64,000 nucleotides of DNA from Gloeocapsa sp. PCC 7428 (lineage in GTDB: Bacteria; Cyanobacteriota; Cyanobacteriia; Cyanobacteriales; Chroococcidiopsidaceae): contig NC_019745.1 in assembly GCF_000317555.1 (NCBI RefSeq), forward strand, positions 5,026,001 to 5,090,000, read 5' to 3'. A program made the translations under genes and the position numbers. This document shows, piece by piece, positions 7,882 through 16,691 of this stretch. The notes beneath the pieces are model-generated. The model was not told the origin of the DNA and ran no database searches. It was given only the letters and a program-made list of their open reading frames with translations. Within the stretch, counting starts at the first letter, position 1, and the number at the start of each line of letters is the position of its first letter.

Positions 7882-8696
7882 ATAGTGCTGATTTACACTC
7901 CAAAGCACAAGCATTGGTGAAACTGCGACACGAGTCAGGAATAAACCGCGCGATTTCTGATAGTTTACTAATTGCTTGGCGGAACTTGATTCGTCTCAGT
8001 CGCACTCCAGCGGTGATTGTATCGGTGATCCTGTTTCCGATTTTATTTTTCAGCGGCTTTTTGCTAGCCTTTGAACGCTTGATGAGCTTTCAGGGAATTG
8101 ATTACGTTCAGTACCTTGTGCCGATCATCACGCTGCAAGCGATGTTTTTTACCGCAATGAGTTCAGCGGTGACTTTGGCTAAAGATATCAAAACAGGAAT
8201 GCTGCAACGTTGTCGGGCGATGCCTATTTCACGGGCGGCGGTACTGGGTGGGCTGATTTTGGCATATTTGGTGCGGGCGATCGCCGCTACAATTATTTTA
8301 TTGACTTTTGCGCATTTATATGGGTTCCGCTTTCACACGAGTTTGATCGCCGTTGTCGGCTATCTTGCGCTAACGTTACTCTTCACCACAACAACTGTCG
8401 CCGGTTATGCAACTTTAGCTTTACTTTTACGCCAACCTGACGTAGTGAACTCGCTACTAATTGTTCCCTACGCGCCCTTACTATTACTAAGTACAGGATT
8501 TAGTCCCGCTGAAAATTTCCCTCACTGGTTGCAACCATTCGTCCAAGCACAACCTGTAAGCTACACAGCGGCTGCACTCCGCGCGTTAGTTAATGGTACT
8601 GAATTATTAGTTCCCTTATTGTGGTCACTCGTATGGCTAATTGGGCTACTCGTCGCTTTTGGTTTCATCGCAGTTCGACTTTACCAACGATCATGA
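7878..8696 (+). CDS. ABC-2 type permease (DrrB-like), first of two
   Basis: About 272 residues, starts at GTG overlapping the ATPase stop (GTGA). A soluble N-terminus of about 45 residues precedes six hydrophobic segments, and the DIKTGMLQRCRAMPISR segment in the first cytoplasmic loop is the conserved coupling region of DrrB permeases. It is about 30 percent similar by eye to the next gene, so the pair probably forms a heterodimeric channel. Its stop overlaps the ATG of the second permease (ATGA at 8693). Confidence 0.85.
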   Translation: MNSADLHSKAQALVKLRHESGINRAISDSLLIAWRNLIRLSRTPAVIVSVILFPILFFSGFLLAFERLMSFQGIDYVQYLVPIITLQAMFFTAMSSAVTLAKDIKTGMLQRCRAMPISRAAVLGGLILAYLVRAIAATIILLTFAHLYGFRFHTSLIAVVGYLALTLLFTTTTVAGYATLALLLRQPDVVNSLLIVPYAPLLLLSTGFSPAENFPHWLQPFVQAQPVSYTAAALRALVNGTELLVPLLWSLVWLIGLLVAFGFIAVRLYQRS

Positions 8697-9514
8697 CAAC
8701 ACTTCCTACTGCATCTCAATTAGTCGCAAAGCGCCGCGAGGGTGGAATAACTCGTACCTTCAACGATATTGCCCTGATCGCGCAACGCAATCTGCTACTC
8801 GATATCAGAAACCCCGCAGTCATTATTGGTGCAACAGGTTTTCCAGTATTTTTGATGCTGATTTTTACCGCCAGCTTCGCTAGAGTTGTCATCCCGCAAG
8901 GAAGTTATGCTGATTATGCCCAGTTTCTCGTCCCCTTAAGCATTGTTCAAGGATTACTATTTAGTACCGCAAGTATTGGCGTAGCGCTATACAACGATCT
9001 TGATAGTGGCATGGATACACGCCTGCGAACTTTACCGATCGCCCGTTTTGCATTACTTGCTGGTAGAATTTTAGGCGGTGCAGGGCGCTTACTAGCACAA
9101 GTCATTATTATTACATTCGTCGGCTACTTCATTGGGTTTCGCTTTCAAACTGGTATCGTTTCGATCCTCACATTTTTATTCTTACCAGTCATTTTTGCAT
9201 CAGCCTTTTCTTGGATTGCAGTCTTTTTCGCCGTTAAAGCCAAAGCTGCTGAATCGGTGCAAGTTTCTATGACATCGTGGTTACTACCACTCACCTTTCT
9301 CAGCATTGGTTTAGTACCACTAGAAGGCTTTCCTGAATGGTTACAAGGTTTTGTAGCTATTAACCCCGTCTCTGTTGCTGCACAAGCGCTACGAGGCTTA
9401 GCAACAGGTGGATCTGCAATAGGTTTTGTCCTTGAAACTTTGCTATGGAGTGTTGCAATTACAGTAGTATTTAGCACCTTAGCAATCCGTGCCTATCAAC
9501 GCCGCAGCGCGTGA
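8693..9514 (+). CDS. ABC-2 type permease (DrrB-like), second of two
   Basis: About 273 residues when started at the ATG that overlaps the previous stop; the open frame extends upstream but inside the previous gene. Layout equals that of its paralogue: a RRxGGITRTFNDIALIAQRN N-terminus, about six hydrophobic segments, and the DLDSGMDTRLRTLPIAR coupling loop. ATPase plus two unequal permeases form a complete exporter. No biosynthetic genes are adjacent that would name the substrate; self-protection or antibiotic efflux is the usual role of the family. Confidence 0.85.
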   Translation: MTTLPTASQLVAKRREGGITRTFNDIALIAQRNLLLDIRNPAVIIGATGFPVFLMLIFTASFARVVIPQGSYADYAQFLVPLSIVQGLLFSTASIGVALYNDLDSGMDTRLRTLPIARFALLAGRILGGAGRLLAQVIIITFVGYFIGFRFQTGIVSILTFLFLPVIFASAFSWIAVFFAVKAKAAESVQVSMTSWLLPLTFLSIGLVPLEGFPEWLQGFVAINPVSVAAQALRGLATGGSAIGFVLETLLWSVAITVVFSTLAIRAYQRRSA

Positions 9515-9593
9515 AATTACAACTAACCACTAACCACTACTCCCTCACTTCTAAAATAGACTTACATCGATATATCTTGCTGGGAGCGTCTCA

Positions 9594-10301
9594 ATGGTAC
9601 CTTACGAACTGCGCCAACTACCCACGAGCGATGAACTACCTTGTTCTGACGATACTCCGGTGGATAACGAAGATCAAAACTTTATCCCAAATTTTTTATT
9701 GTTCTTACTAGAAAGCATCTGGAAAAACCGCAACGATTGGTTTTTTGGTGTTGATATGGGAATTTACCATACTACTGGAGCCAACGTCCGCATCCCAGTT
9801 GTCCCCGATGGCTTTTTAAGTTTAGGTGTAGAAAGACGCAAGCAAGGGAAGTCGCGCAAAAGTTACGTTACCTGGGAAGAAAATGATGTTGTCCCCAAGC
9901 TTGTTTTAGAAATTGTCTCGTGGACTCCAGGAGGCGAATACGACACCAAGGCTGAAATTTATGCCAAGTTGGGAGTATTGTATTACATAATTTACAACCC
10001 AGAGTATTGGCGCAGAGACTCACATCAACCTTTTGAGGTTTATCAGTTAGTTAACGGCGAGTATCAGTTACAAATTGAGGAGCCATTTTGGATGCCAGAA
10101 ATTGGTTTGGGTATTGGGCGTGGACAATATGTATCCGGTAATGTGCAACGCGAGATTTTATATTGGTACAACGTGCAAGGTACACGCTACCAAACTCCTG
10201 AAGAAATAGCAACCGCAGAACGTCAACGGGCTGAGCAACAAAGGCAACGGGCTGAACGTTTAGCTGCAAGATTACGCGAATTGGGAGAAAGTATTGATTA
10301 G
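9594..10301 (+). CDS. Uma2 family (DUF820) nuclease-fold protein with C-terminal coiled coil
   Basis: About 235 residues. The VPDGFLS, PKLVLEIVS, DTKAEIYAKLGVLYY and YWR-x7-FEVYQL segments are the usual Uma2 pattern on a PD-(D/E)XK nuclease-like fold. The last 35 residues (repeated ERQRAEQ units) form a charged coiled coil. Uma2 genes are greatly expanded in cyanobacteria and their activity is not established. A decayed copy of the central part of this gene lies at 11319-11535. Confidence 0.85.
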   Translation: MVPYELRQLPTSDELPCSDDTPVDNEDQNFIPNFLLFLLESIWKNRNDWFFGVDMGIYHTTGANVRIPVVPDGFLSLGVERRKQGKSRKSYVTWEENDVVPKLVLEIVSWTPGGEYDTKAEIYAKLGVLYYIIYNPEYWRRDSHQPFEVYQLVNGEYQLQIEEPFWMPEIGLGIGRGQYVSGNVQREILYWYNVQGTRYQTPEEIATAERQRAEQQRQRAERLAARLRELGESID

Positions 10302-10710
10302 ATAATTTCGATTATTTTCGTAAGTATTCAGGAAACTAGAAAATAATTAATGCAAAAGCGATCGCACTTCAAACTACAACTTAAAACTTTTAGTCAGAAT
10401 GTTATACGGAATAGTTTTGTACAACACCAAGAAGTTACAGAAAAAGTCTATATAATCTTTTCACGAATGGTGATTATACGGAAAAATTCAGACTATCTGT
10501 AAATGTTTAGATTAGGTTAAAGCTACCGCGATCAGGAGATGGATAGCTGAAAGCATGACTAGATGAACATTTTCATAATTTTAGAGTAAATTGGCTCAAA
10601 TTGTTAATAAATAAAGGTTATAGAGATTCATCTCCTATTAAGCGATCAGTGCCGAGTGGCTGTAACGACAATTTGTAACTACAATTAATTATTACCGATG
10701 CCGTTCGGTT
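10302..10710. other. Intergenic region, no gene seen
   Basis: 409 bases between the Uma2 gene and brnT. AT-rich, one HIP1-like site near 10360, no convincing frame, hairpin terminator or RNA gene on either strand. The long minus-strand frame at its right end is antisense to brnT and is not counted. Confidence 0.5.
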
Positions 10711-10986
10711 ATGGAATATGAATGGGATGAAGCAAAACGTCTTGCCAATCTTCGTAAGCACGGAATAGATTTTATCGATGTCCCATCTGTATTTGAGAGC
10801 AATATTGTAACAGTTGAGGACGATCGTTACAGCTATGGAGAACAACGTTTTGTCACATTCGGTTTGTTGCAAGGGCGAGTGATTGCCATTGTCCATACCG
10901 AACTTGAGGATTGCACCCGTATTATCTCTGCAAGAAAAGCAACGAAATATGAACAACGAACCTACTTCGAGCAACTCTCAAACTGA
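10711..10986 (+). CDS. brnT: BrnT family toxin (type II toxin-antitoxin)
   Basis: 91 residues, normal BrnT size. The N-terminal EWDEAKRLANLRKHGIDF pattern, the GLLQGRVIAIVHTE strand and the C-terminal RIISARKATKYEQRTYFE segment are diagnostic; BrnT is a RelE-fold ribonuclease, and the conserved H, R and K residues of the active region are present. The downstream antitoxin begins inside its last 38 bases, giving the usual toxin-first order. Such operons are normally repressed by the BrnT-BrnA complex. Confidence 0.88.
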   Translation: MEYEWDEAKRLANLRKHGIDFIDVPSVFESNIVTVEDDRYSYGEQRFVTFGLLQGRVIAIVHTELEDCTRIISARKATKYEQRTYFEQLSN

Positions 10987-11236
10987 TTGGCAACGATTGG
11001 ACGCAATGAGCGATGAAGATATTGACTTATCAGATTGTCCAGAGATTACGCCGGAAATGTTTGCTAAGGCTGTAGTGCGGCGGGGTTTACCTGCTACAAA
11101 AGCCAAAGCTCAAGTTACGCTTCGCATTGATAGCGATGTATTGGAGTGGTTTAAGTCTCAAGGGCGGGGATATCAAACACAGATTAATCAATTACTACGA
11201 GCATATATGGAGGCACATCAACAACTGTCAGATTGA
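10949..11236 (+). CDS. brnA: BrnA family antitoxin
   Basis: About 95 residues started at the ATG at 10949 (MNNEPTSSNSQ), which overlaps brnT by 38 bases. The acidic N-terminus with MSDEDIDLSDCPEITPEMF binds the toxin in this family, and the C-terminal VTLRIDSDVLEWFKSQG segment is the ribbon-helix-helix DNA-binding part, including the typical GYQTQINQLLRAYM end. Confidence 0.88.
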   Translation: MNNEPTSSNSQTDWQRLDAMSDEDIDLSDCPEITPEMFAKAVVRRGLPATKAKAQVTLRIDSDVLEWFKSQGRGYQTQINQLLRAYMEAHQQLSD

Positions 11237-11318
11237 TGTTGCATTGCATTTGTAAATGAGGATTGCAGCAGCATAACAACCCCACAATGCACGCCGACTG
11301 CCGAGGGGCTTCTGCTGA

Positions 11319-11535
11319 TTACGTTACCTGGGAAGAAAACGACGTTCCAAGGTTGTTTTAGAAATTATCTCTTGGACTTTTGGAGCCGAATATAACACCA
11401 TAGCTGAAATTTATGCCGAATTAGGAGTATTGTATTACATAATTTACAACCCAGAATTATTGGCGCAGAGACTCGCATCAGCCTTTTAAGGTTTATCAGC
11501 TAGTCAATGGTGAGTATTAGTTGTAAACTGGGGAA
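11319..11535 (+). pseudogene. Decayed internal copy of the Uma2 gene
   Basis: From TACGTTACCTGGGAAGAAAA onward this stretch follows bases about 9867-10085 of the intact Uma2 gene closely, with the same run GGAGTATTGTATTACATAAT. It has lost about six bases near the start, gained one base before TATTGGCGCAGAG, and carries in-frame stops, so it cannot make the protein. It has neither the 5' nor the 3' end of the gene. A segmental duplication that then decayed is the simplest reading. Confidence 0.85.
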
Positions 11536-11757
11536 TCTTATAAGTAACTTTATCAAAAGTTGATGTACGCCTAATAATTGCGAGAACTTTATCTTTGAGA
11601 GAACTGATAATAAATATTTATAAGTTTTGCATATATGTATCTTTTTAAATCAAATCTTCTTATAATAGTTGTCAATATAAAAATACAACAGTATGAACTA
11701 TTTAACTGTACGTTGATAAAATCACATTTTCAAAACCTATAATTTATTATTACTTTA

Positions 11758-12168
11758 ATGACTCAGTTATCCAATAGTAGTGAAAACCATGAACGACTTA
11801 CTGCAATAGTGAATCGAGCAATATTCGTTGGTTTCTATACACCTTTTGTTTCATGGGCTTGGCATAAAATAATTGAGCCTGTAGAGTTGGTACCAATTGC
11901 CTTGAAGCAAGTCATTTATGAAAATAGAACTATATCTTCATTAGTTCTTCTCCTGGGAATACTTTGTTATCTTATTATTTTAAATATTTATTATATGTGG
12001 CTTTTGAATAAATGGAGAAAAGATTTTTTTGCATTGTATAAAGAGGAAGCCACAAATTTCAAGAATAGCCCGCTCAGAACTTCACTTGCATTGCTCAAGG
12101 TAACTTTTATGGTGGTACTGTTTGGCGGTTCTGCGTTTCTGGCTAGTCAGTTTGTCATACTTCGATAA
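11758..12168 (+). CDS. Hypothetical small membrane protein
   Basis: 136 residues. Hydrophobic segments at about residues 58-82 (SLVLLLGILCYLIILNIYYM) and 112-134 (KVTFMVVLFGGSAFLASQF) flank a basic stretch KWRKDF; a weaker segment lies near residues 22-35. Base composition is more AT-rich than the neighbours, as is the 220 bases before it. No ribosome site is obvious. I do not recognise the family. Confidence 0.5.
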   Translation: MTQLSNSSENHERLTAIVNRAIFVGFYTPFVSWAWHKIIEPVELVPIALKQVIYENRTISSLVLLLGILCYLIILNIYYMWLLNKWRKDFFALYKEEATNFKNSPLRTSLALLKVTFMVVLFGGSAFLASQFVILR

Positions 12169-12476
12169 TCATCAATATACTTCTAGGTACTTTCGATTAC
12201 TTCTGACAACCTTAATAGAGTTCCGCTAGCTAGCTTGATTGTTTGTGGGAACAGTGTTTGATTGCCTTGATTGACCAGAGCAATCGCACTCCCCCAGCGT
12301 ATATTGAGTGTTGCTCAAAGTACAAATGATGTGTTAGTGCTACCTGTAGCTGTTCTTTCTAAAATTTATTACCTAGTTACTTCAAGATTAGGGTATAAGG
12401 TAATGCACCATTTCTGTCTAGCCTGAAACTAAGGCGGTTCAAGTTATTCCTGCGACATCATTAAAGGAACTCTGCT
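12169..12476. other. Intergenic region before vapB
   Basis: 308 bases with no frame, terminator or repeat that I can support; only the AAAGGAACT ribosome site at its right end is recognisable, nine or ten bases before the vapB ATG. Confidence 0.45.
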
Positions 12477-12704
12477 ATGAATACAGCCAAAATTAGCACC
12501 GATGGTACTCATCAAATTGTCATATTACCTGAAGAATTTCAAATAACTGGCACTGAGGTTTACATTAAGAAAGTTGGTAATGCGATCGTTCTCATCGCTA
12601 AAGATAATCCTTGGCAATCTTTGTTTGAAAGCTTAGAGCAATTCTCTGAAGATTTCATGACTACTAGAGAACAGCCCTCCCTCGATGTGCGAGAGGCTTT
12701 GTAG
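12477..12704 (+). CDS. vapB: VapB-type (AbrB/VagC) antitoxin
   Basis: 75 residues. The N-terminal KISTDGTHQIVILPEEFQITGTEVYIKK pattern is the swapped-hairpin AbrB/VagC DNA-binding fold (shown here in shortened form: KIS...QIVILPEEF). The C-terminal part with WQSLFESLEQF wraps the toxin in this family. An AAAGGAA ribosome site precedes the ATG. The PIN toxin follows directly, overlapping or adjoining depending on its start. Confidence 0.85.
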   Translation: MNTAKISTDGTHQIVILPEEFQITGTEVYIKKVGNAIVLIAKDNPWQSLFESLEQFSEDFMTTREQPSLDVREAL

Positions 12705-13104
12705 ATTGCTATTGCTTGATACCAACATTTGTATCTATCTGATTAAGCAAAAACCGCCTAAGGTACTGGCGCGATTTCGATCCCTTGCTTTGTCAGATAT
12801 CAGCATTTCTTCCATCACTGTCGCCGAATTAGAATATGGAGTTTGCAAGAGCCAACAGCAAGAGAAAAACCGTAGTGCCTTAATGCAATTTTTAATACCT
12901 CTAGAAATTGTTGAGTTCGATCACGCTGCTGCAACCGTTTATGGCTCGATTAGAAATGACTTGGAAAGTAGGGGGCTTGTCATTGGCTCAATGGATATGC
13001 TGATTGCTGCCCATGCCTTAAGTCTTGGAGTTACTCTTGTAAGTAATAATGTACGCGAGTTTTCACGTATTTCTAACCTATCTATAGAAAATTGGGCGGA
13101 ATAA
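12685..13104 (+). CDS. vapC: VapC PIN-domain ribonuclease toxin
   Basis: 139 residues from ATG 12685, or 132 from TTG 12706, which would begin LLLLDTN exactly where the family does and just after the vapB stop; the choice is open. Active-site acids are present: Asp in LLLDTN, Glu in TVAELEYG, Asp in GSMDMLIAAHA and a final Asn in LVSNNVREF. Cleaves RNA when freed from VapB. Confidence 0.88.
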   Translation: MCERLCRLLLLDTNICIYLIKQKPPKVLARFRSLALSDISISSITVAELEYGVCKSQQQEKNRSALMQFLIPLEIVEFDHAAATVYGSIRNDLESRGLVIGSMDMLIAAHALSLGVTLVSNNVREFSRISNLSIENWAE

Positions 13105-13158
13105 ATTGTAGCTAAGGTAATCGCTCATTATCAACAATGAGTCATGCGATCGCACTTC

Positions 13159-13353
13159 GTCATTTTTCCTGCAATGCTGTAAATGAACCAAAATTGATTA
13201 ACTTTCACGCGGCGAGAGGCTAAATATTGTCACATACAAAGCCAACAGCACTCGTCTATGGAACTGGCGACAACACTCACAAGCCACACTGTGCAAAATG
13301 CTGTCCGTGAGATAGAAATCAACTCGAATCATTTGATACCGTATCGCTGGTAG
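13159..13353 (+). pseudogene. Truncated copy of the 5' end and leader of the Rieske oxygenase gene
   Basis: From about 13159 to 13345 the sequence repeats 14022-14207 at an offset of 862 bases with few changes, covering about 100 bases of leader and the first 25 or so codons. The copy's ATG at 13258 opens MELATTLTSHTVQNAV, as in the real gene, but similarity fades after codon 26 and the frame stops at 13351. The copy and the intact gene bracket the DUF2283 pair, so that pair sits between direct repeats. Confidence 0.85.
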
Positions 13354-13432
13354 GTTTTTGAATGATTGTTATTGGGGATTACTAGTGCTGCTGCACTAAG
13401 ATCTGCGATTAACTCAGCATTTATAGGATTCG

Positions 13433-13735
13433 ATGAAGTTTGAAATTTCTACGCCTCTGGGATTTACAGTTAGAACATCCGAAGAGTATTGGCAACGGTT
13501 GATCGTCAAACATCCTGATATTGAGGATTTAGAGAAGCTAATTGAATTAGCCTTGGCTGCACCAGACGAAGTTCGACGCAGTAGCCGAGATGCAGAAGTA
13601 TTATTATTTTATCGGGCACGGCGAGAAGAACGTTGGGTCGTTGCGGTTGCGCAGCGTTTAAATGGAGATGGATTCTTGATTACAGCTTATCAAACTGATG
13701 CGATTAAGGAAGGAGAAACTGTATGGCTCAAATAA
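13433..13735 (+). CDS. Small protein, candidate toxin of a DUF2283-linked pair
   Basis: 100 residues. The pattern SEEYWQRLIVKHPDIEDLEKLIELALAAPDEVRRS (conserved H-P-x-I and P-D-x-V) followed by a strand with FYRARREERWVVAVA and an ITAYQTD end resembles the small RelE/barnase-like proteins (DUF4258/PBECR type) that pair with DUF2283. Stop overlaps the start of the next gene by 13 bases. Toxin activity is inferred from pairing, not from catalytic residues I can prove. Confidence 0.6.
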   Translation: MKFEISTPLGFTVRTSEEYWQRLIVKHPDIEDLEKLIELALAAPDEVRRSSRDAEVLLFYRARREERWVVAVAQRLNGDGFLITAYQTDAIKEGETVWLK

Positions 13736-13968
13736 AGGTGTTTTACGAACCAGAAACGGAACTATTAAGCGTGTTTTGGCAAGTTCCGCGAAAAAATCAA
13801 ATCGGGACTGAACTTGGAGATGGTGTCATTTTAATTAAGGATGCGGTAAGTGGTGAGCCAATTGGTTTGGAAGTTTTATCTTACCGTCCTGGAGACGATC
13901 GCTTTGATGCTGTAAGTGTTGAGCTAGGGAAAATAAGTTCGATGCAACCAGCAAGCTTTCAACCTTAA
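13723..13968 (+). CDS. DUF2283 family protein
   Basis: 81 residues. The N-terminal IKVFYEPETELLSVFW and central GDGVILIKDAVSGEPIGLEVL patterns are typical of DUF2283. An AAGGAG ribosome site sits inside the end of the preceding gene, eight bases before the ATG, so the two are translationally linked. These proteins are often found next to small toxin-like genes and are thought to act as antitoxins; that is not proven. Confidence 0.75.
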   Translation: MAQIKVFYEPETELLSVFWQVPRKNQIGTELGDGVILIKDAVSGEPIGLEVLSYRPGDDRFDAVSVELGKISSMQPASFQP

Positions 13969-14021
13969 GATGATCTGTTGGCAGCAAATATTCAGTTATG
14001 GAGCAAGATCATAGAGTTGAA

Positions 14022-14207
14022 TCGTTTTTCCAGCAATGTTGTAAATAATCCAAAATTGATTGACTTTCACTCGGCGAGAGGCTAAATATTGTCACATATA
14101 AAGCCAACAGCACTCGTCTATGGAACTGGCGACAACACTCACAAGCCACACTGTGCAAAATGCTGTCCGTGAGGTAGGGATTAATCCGAATCACTGGTAT
14201 GCGGTAA
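14022..14207 (+). repeat. Second copy of the 862-base-offset direct repeat
   Basis: Leader and first codons of the intact Rieske gene, matched by the truncated copy at 13159-13345. The shared leader includes CGGCGAGAGGCTAAATATTG and the region just before the ATG, which probably holds the promoter, so both copies may still start transcripts, one of which would run into the DUF2283 pair. Confidence 0.8.
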
Positions 14208-15229
14208 GTTGGGCAAATCAACTCAAGCCTGGGGACATTATACCTGTCGTTATCTGGCAGCAGGCGATCGCAGTTTACCGCGATATCAACGGTCAACTTC
14301 ATGCACTCGAAGATTTTTGTCCGCATAAAGGCGTTGCATTACACAAAGGTAAAGTCCACGGCTGTAATCTGGCTTGCGCTTACCATGGTTGGGAATTTGA
14401 TAGCGAAGGCAGTTGTGTAAAAATTCCATACCTACCCGAAAAACAAAAGCTACCGCGTGCATCCGTTCGCAGTTATCCTATTCAAGAAAAATATAATCTG
14501 ATCTGGATTTTTCCTGGGGAACCACACCTCGCTGCAACTTGTCAATTACCCCATATTCCAGAGTTTTTTGAAACTGAGTGGTTAGTCGTGCCCATTTCTG
14601 CTCATTTTCAGGCACATTTTTCGATCTGCAACGAAAACACGATGGATGTGTTTCATGGATTTCTGCATCAAGGATTACAAGGCTGGTTCGATCCCGTTTT
14701 ACTCAGCCTCAAAGAAACCGAAAATTCCGTTCGCGCCGAGTACAATGTTTCCTACAAAGGTCACATGGCGAAGTTTCTGGGGTTGAGCGATCGCGCCGAT
14801 ACTGTCACCACATTGCCAATTACCGTAGAGTATCGCTACCCACACTATGCCACCTCACTACAAGGCGTTTCCTCTTTATACTTGATGCGCTTACCCATAG
14901 AACCAAACGAAAGTCGTTCGTTTGCTTTATTCTTTTTTAAAGTCCGCCTACCACAATGGGTACTACAACCGCTCAAACCCATACTCATACCACTACTTCA
15001 GCGCTTTGTTTTGTCTAAGTTTCTAGCGCAAGACATCGAGATGATTGAAAGCGAACAGCAGAACTATCTCGCAAATCGTCAACGCAGATATGTAGAAATT
15101 AATCCAGCGATTATTGCTATTCAACGATTAATTGTCCGGCAATATGAACAATTTATGCAAAAATCTATACAACCGTCCTTAAAATATCAGGAGCGAGAAT
15201 CAATTACCAATTCTACGAGTGCGTCTTAA
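14120..15229 (+). CDS. Rieske [2Fe-2S] aromatic-ring-hydroxylase-type oxygenase
   Basis: 369 residues. The N-terminal Rieske domain binds the cluster through C67-x-H69 (FCPHKG) and C86-x2-H89 (CAYHGW), 16 residues apart. The C-terminal mononuclear iron domain shows the NENTMDVFHGFLHQ pattern with H179 and H183 as candidate iron ligands. Family members hydroxylate or otherwise oxidise aromatic rings, sterols, choline or lipids. A near-hydrophobic stretch at about residues 280-305 could attach it to a membrane. It lies 144 bases upstream of the oxoamine synthase on the same strand; an oxidation of the lipid product is a possible job. Substrate unknown. Confidence 0.85.
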   Translation: MELATTLTSHTVQNAVREVGINPNHWYAVSWANQLKPGDIIPVVIWQQAIAVYRDINGQLHALEDFCPHKGVALHKGKVHGCNLACAYHGWEFDSEGSCVKIPYLPEKQKLPRASVRSYPIQEKYNLIWIFPGEPHLAATCQLPHIPEFFETEWLVVPISAHFQAHFSICNENTMDVFHGFLHQGLQGWFDPVLLSLKETENSVRAEYNVSYKGHMAKFLGLSDRADTVTTLPITVEYRYPHYATSLQGVSSLYLMRLPIEPNESRSFALFFFKVRLPQWVLQPLKPILIPLLQRFVLSKFLAQDIEMIESEQQNYLANRQRRYVEINPAIIAIQRLIVRQYEQFMQKSIQPSLKYQERESITNSTSAS

Positions 15230-15373
15230 ATAATTTATTCATAAATACTATTACTATTTGTCCTATGCTACGGTTTTTTAAATCTGGATAGCGTTAACTA
15301 CCTAACCAAAGGCAATATTTTCTTAACTCAAACAGGATAAGCTATCTGGGATAAAGGTGAGGGGAGTAGATTC

Positions 15374-16654
15374 GTGCAAGTTATTAAAGAATACGTTCAA
15401 CGGTGGTACGAAAGCGGACTTGATCCCGATGAGTACGTTTGTCATCGCAAGCAAGGTAATCTCGTCGAGATTTCTGACGCAGACACAGGTGAGAAAAGAA
15501 CAGTTCTTACCTTCTGCACCAACGATGTTTTGGGACTCGTACAATGCGAAGCAGTAAAACAAGCGGCGATTGATGCAATCCTCCAATATGGCACATCAAA
15601 TAGTTCCACATCCGTTTTAAGCGGGCGGATTACATTACACCAACAGCTAGAAGACGAAATATCTGCGTTCAAGCATCTACCGCATACACAACTATTTCTG
15701 AATGCGTGGATGGCGATGCAAGCAATGATGGATGCATTTTGTCATCTTGCAATTCCCGTACCAGGTTTTCAAAACACCCGCGAGACACTAATTCTTACTG
15801 ATGTGCTGAATCATGGCTGTATTGTGTCGGCGGTTGTTAATGCGGGAACACGTTCAGGGAAAGTATTCAGTCACAGCCCGCAAGTGCGTGTTAAAGCTTA
15901 TCGTCATTGTGATGTCGAAGACTTGCGGCGGAAGTTGCAGCGCTATGCTCGACCTGGCGATCGCATTTTAGTCGTTTCCGATGCCGTATTCTCGATGGAT
16001 GGCGACATCGCCCCACTTCCCGATATGCTCAACGTGTTACACCACTACGAAGGCAGTGTGCTATTAATGGATGAAGCCCATGCTAGCGGCGCATTAGGGG
16101 TGACAGGACGCGGGATTTACGAGCATTTTGGTATTTTACCTGCGCAGGCGATCGAACGCGGTGTAGTACCGCTGATTATGACGACGTTTTCAAAGTTTGC
16201 TGCGTCAGCTGGTGCCGCAATTAGCACGCACGTTGCTGAGTTAAAACCTTTATTAAATGTCTCGCCAACGTCAATCGGGACAATTTCACTGTCACCACCA
16301 CTTGCAGCGGCGGCGTTAGAAAGTATTCGCCAAGTGCGTCAACGTCCTGAATTAGTACAGAAACTACAAGAAAATACCCGTTATTTGCGATCGCAGCTTG
16401 CAGAACACGATTTTGTCGCAATTGGTGAAACAAACGTTATTCCTGTTATTCTACCAACGGATGTCAATCCGAAAATCTTTGCGCGGCAATTGATGCATAA
16501 CTATGGGCTGTGGGTATCTCCAATCTGGTTTATCGCCAAACCGCGCTTGCGCATCACTGTAAACGCTTTACATTCGCGTGAAGAGATGGATCGCTTAGTT
16601 ACGGGTATGGTAGCCACCAGAGATTTATTTTATAAACCAACACTCAGCGCCTAA
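15374..16654 (+). CDS. Alpha-oxoamine synthase (PLP), candidate serine palmitoyltransferase
   Basis: 426 residues from a GTG preceded by GAGGGGAG. Class II aminotransferase fold: the N-terminal FCTNDVLGL, a YGTSNSSTSVLSG loop, LDEAHASGALG-like segment (MDEAHASGALG, cofactor-contacting His near 236) and TTFSKFAAS with PLP lysine near 274. These enzymes condense an amino acid with an acyl thioester and lose CO2 (BioF, Kbl, HemA, Spt). The GNAT-like and SDR genes downstream favour a serine-palmitoyl type over BioF or Kbl. A short insertion after the first glycine-rich part (HLAIPVPGFQNTRETL) is unusual. Reaction inferred from context. Confidence 0.8.
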   Translation: MQVIKEYVQRWYESGLDPDEYVCHRKQGNLVEISDADTGEKRTVLTFCTNDVLGLVQCEAVKQAAIDAILQYGTSNSSTSVLSGRITLHQQLEDEISAFKHLPHTQLFLNAWMAMQAMMDAFCHLAIPVPGFQNTRETLILTDVLNHGCIVSAVVNAGTRSGKVFSHSPQVRVKAYRHCDVEDLRRKLQRYARPGDRILVVSDAVFSMDGDIAPLPDMLNVLHHYEGSVLLMDEAHASGALGVTGRGIYEHFGILPAQAIERGVVPLIMTTFSKFAASAGAAISTHVAELKPLLNVSPTSIGTISLSPPLAAAALESIRQVRQRPELVQKLQENTRYLRSQLAEHDFVAIGETNVIPVILPTDVNPKIFARQLMHNYGLWVSPIWFIAKPRLRITVNALHSREEMDRLVTGMVATRDLFYKPTLSA

Positions 16655-16691
16655 CTTATTGGCTATTAGCTAAATTGCTTGGTGAATTAAA

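Noticed and set aside
14009-14326. Minus-strand 105-codon frame at the Rieske start
   Set aside because: Antisense to the Rieske gene and its duplicated leader; no protein family pattern.
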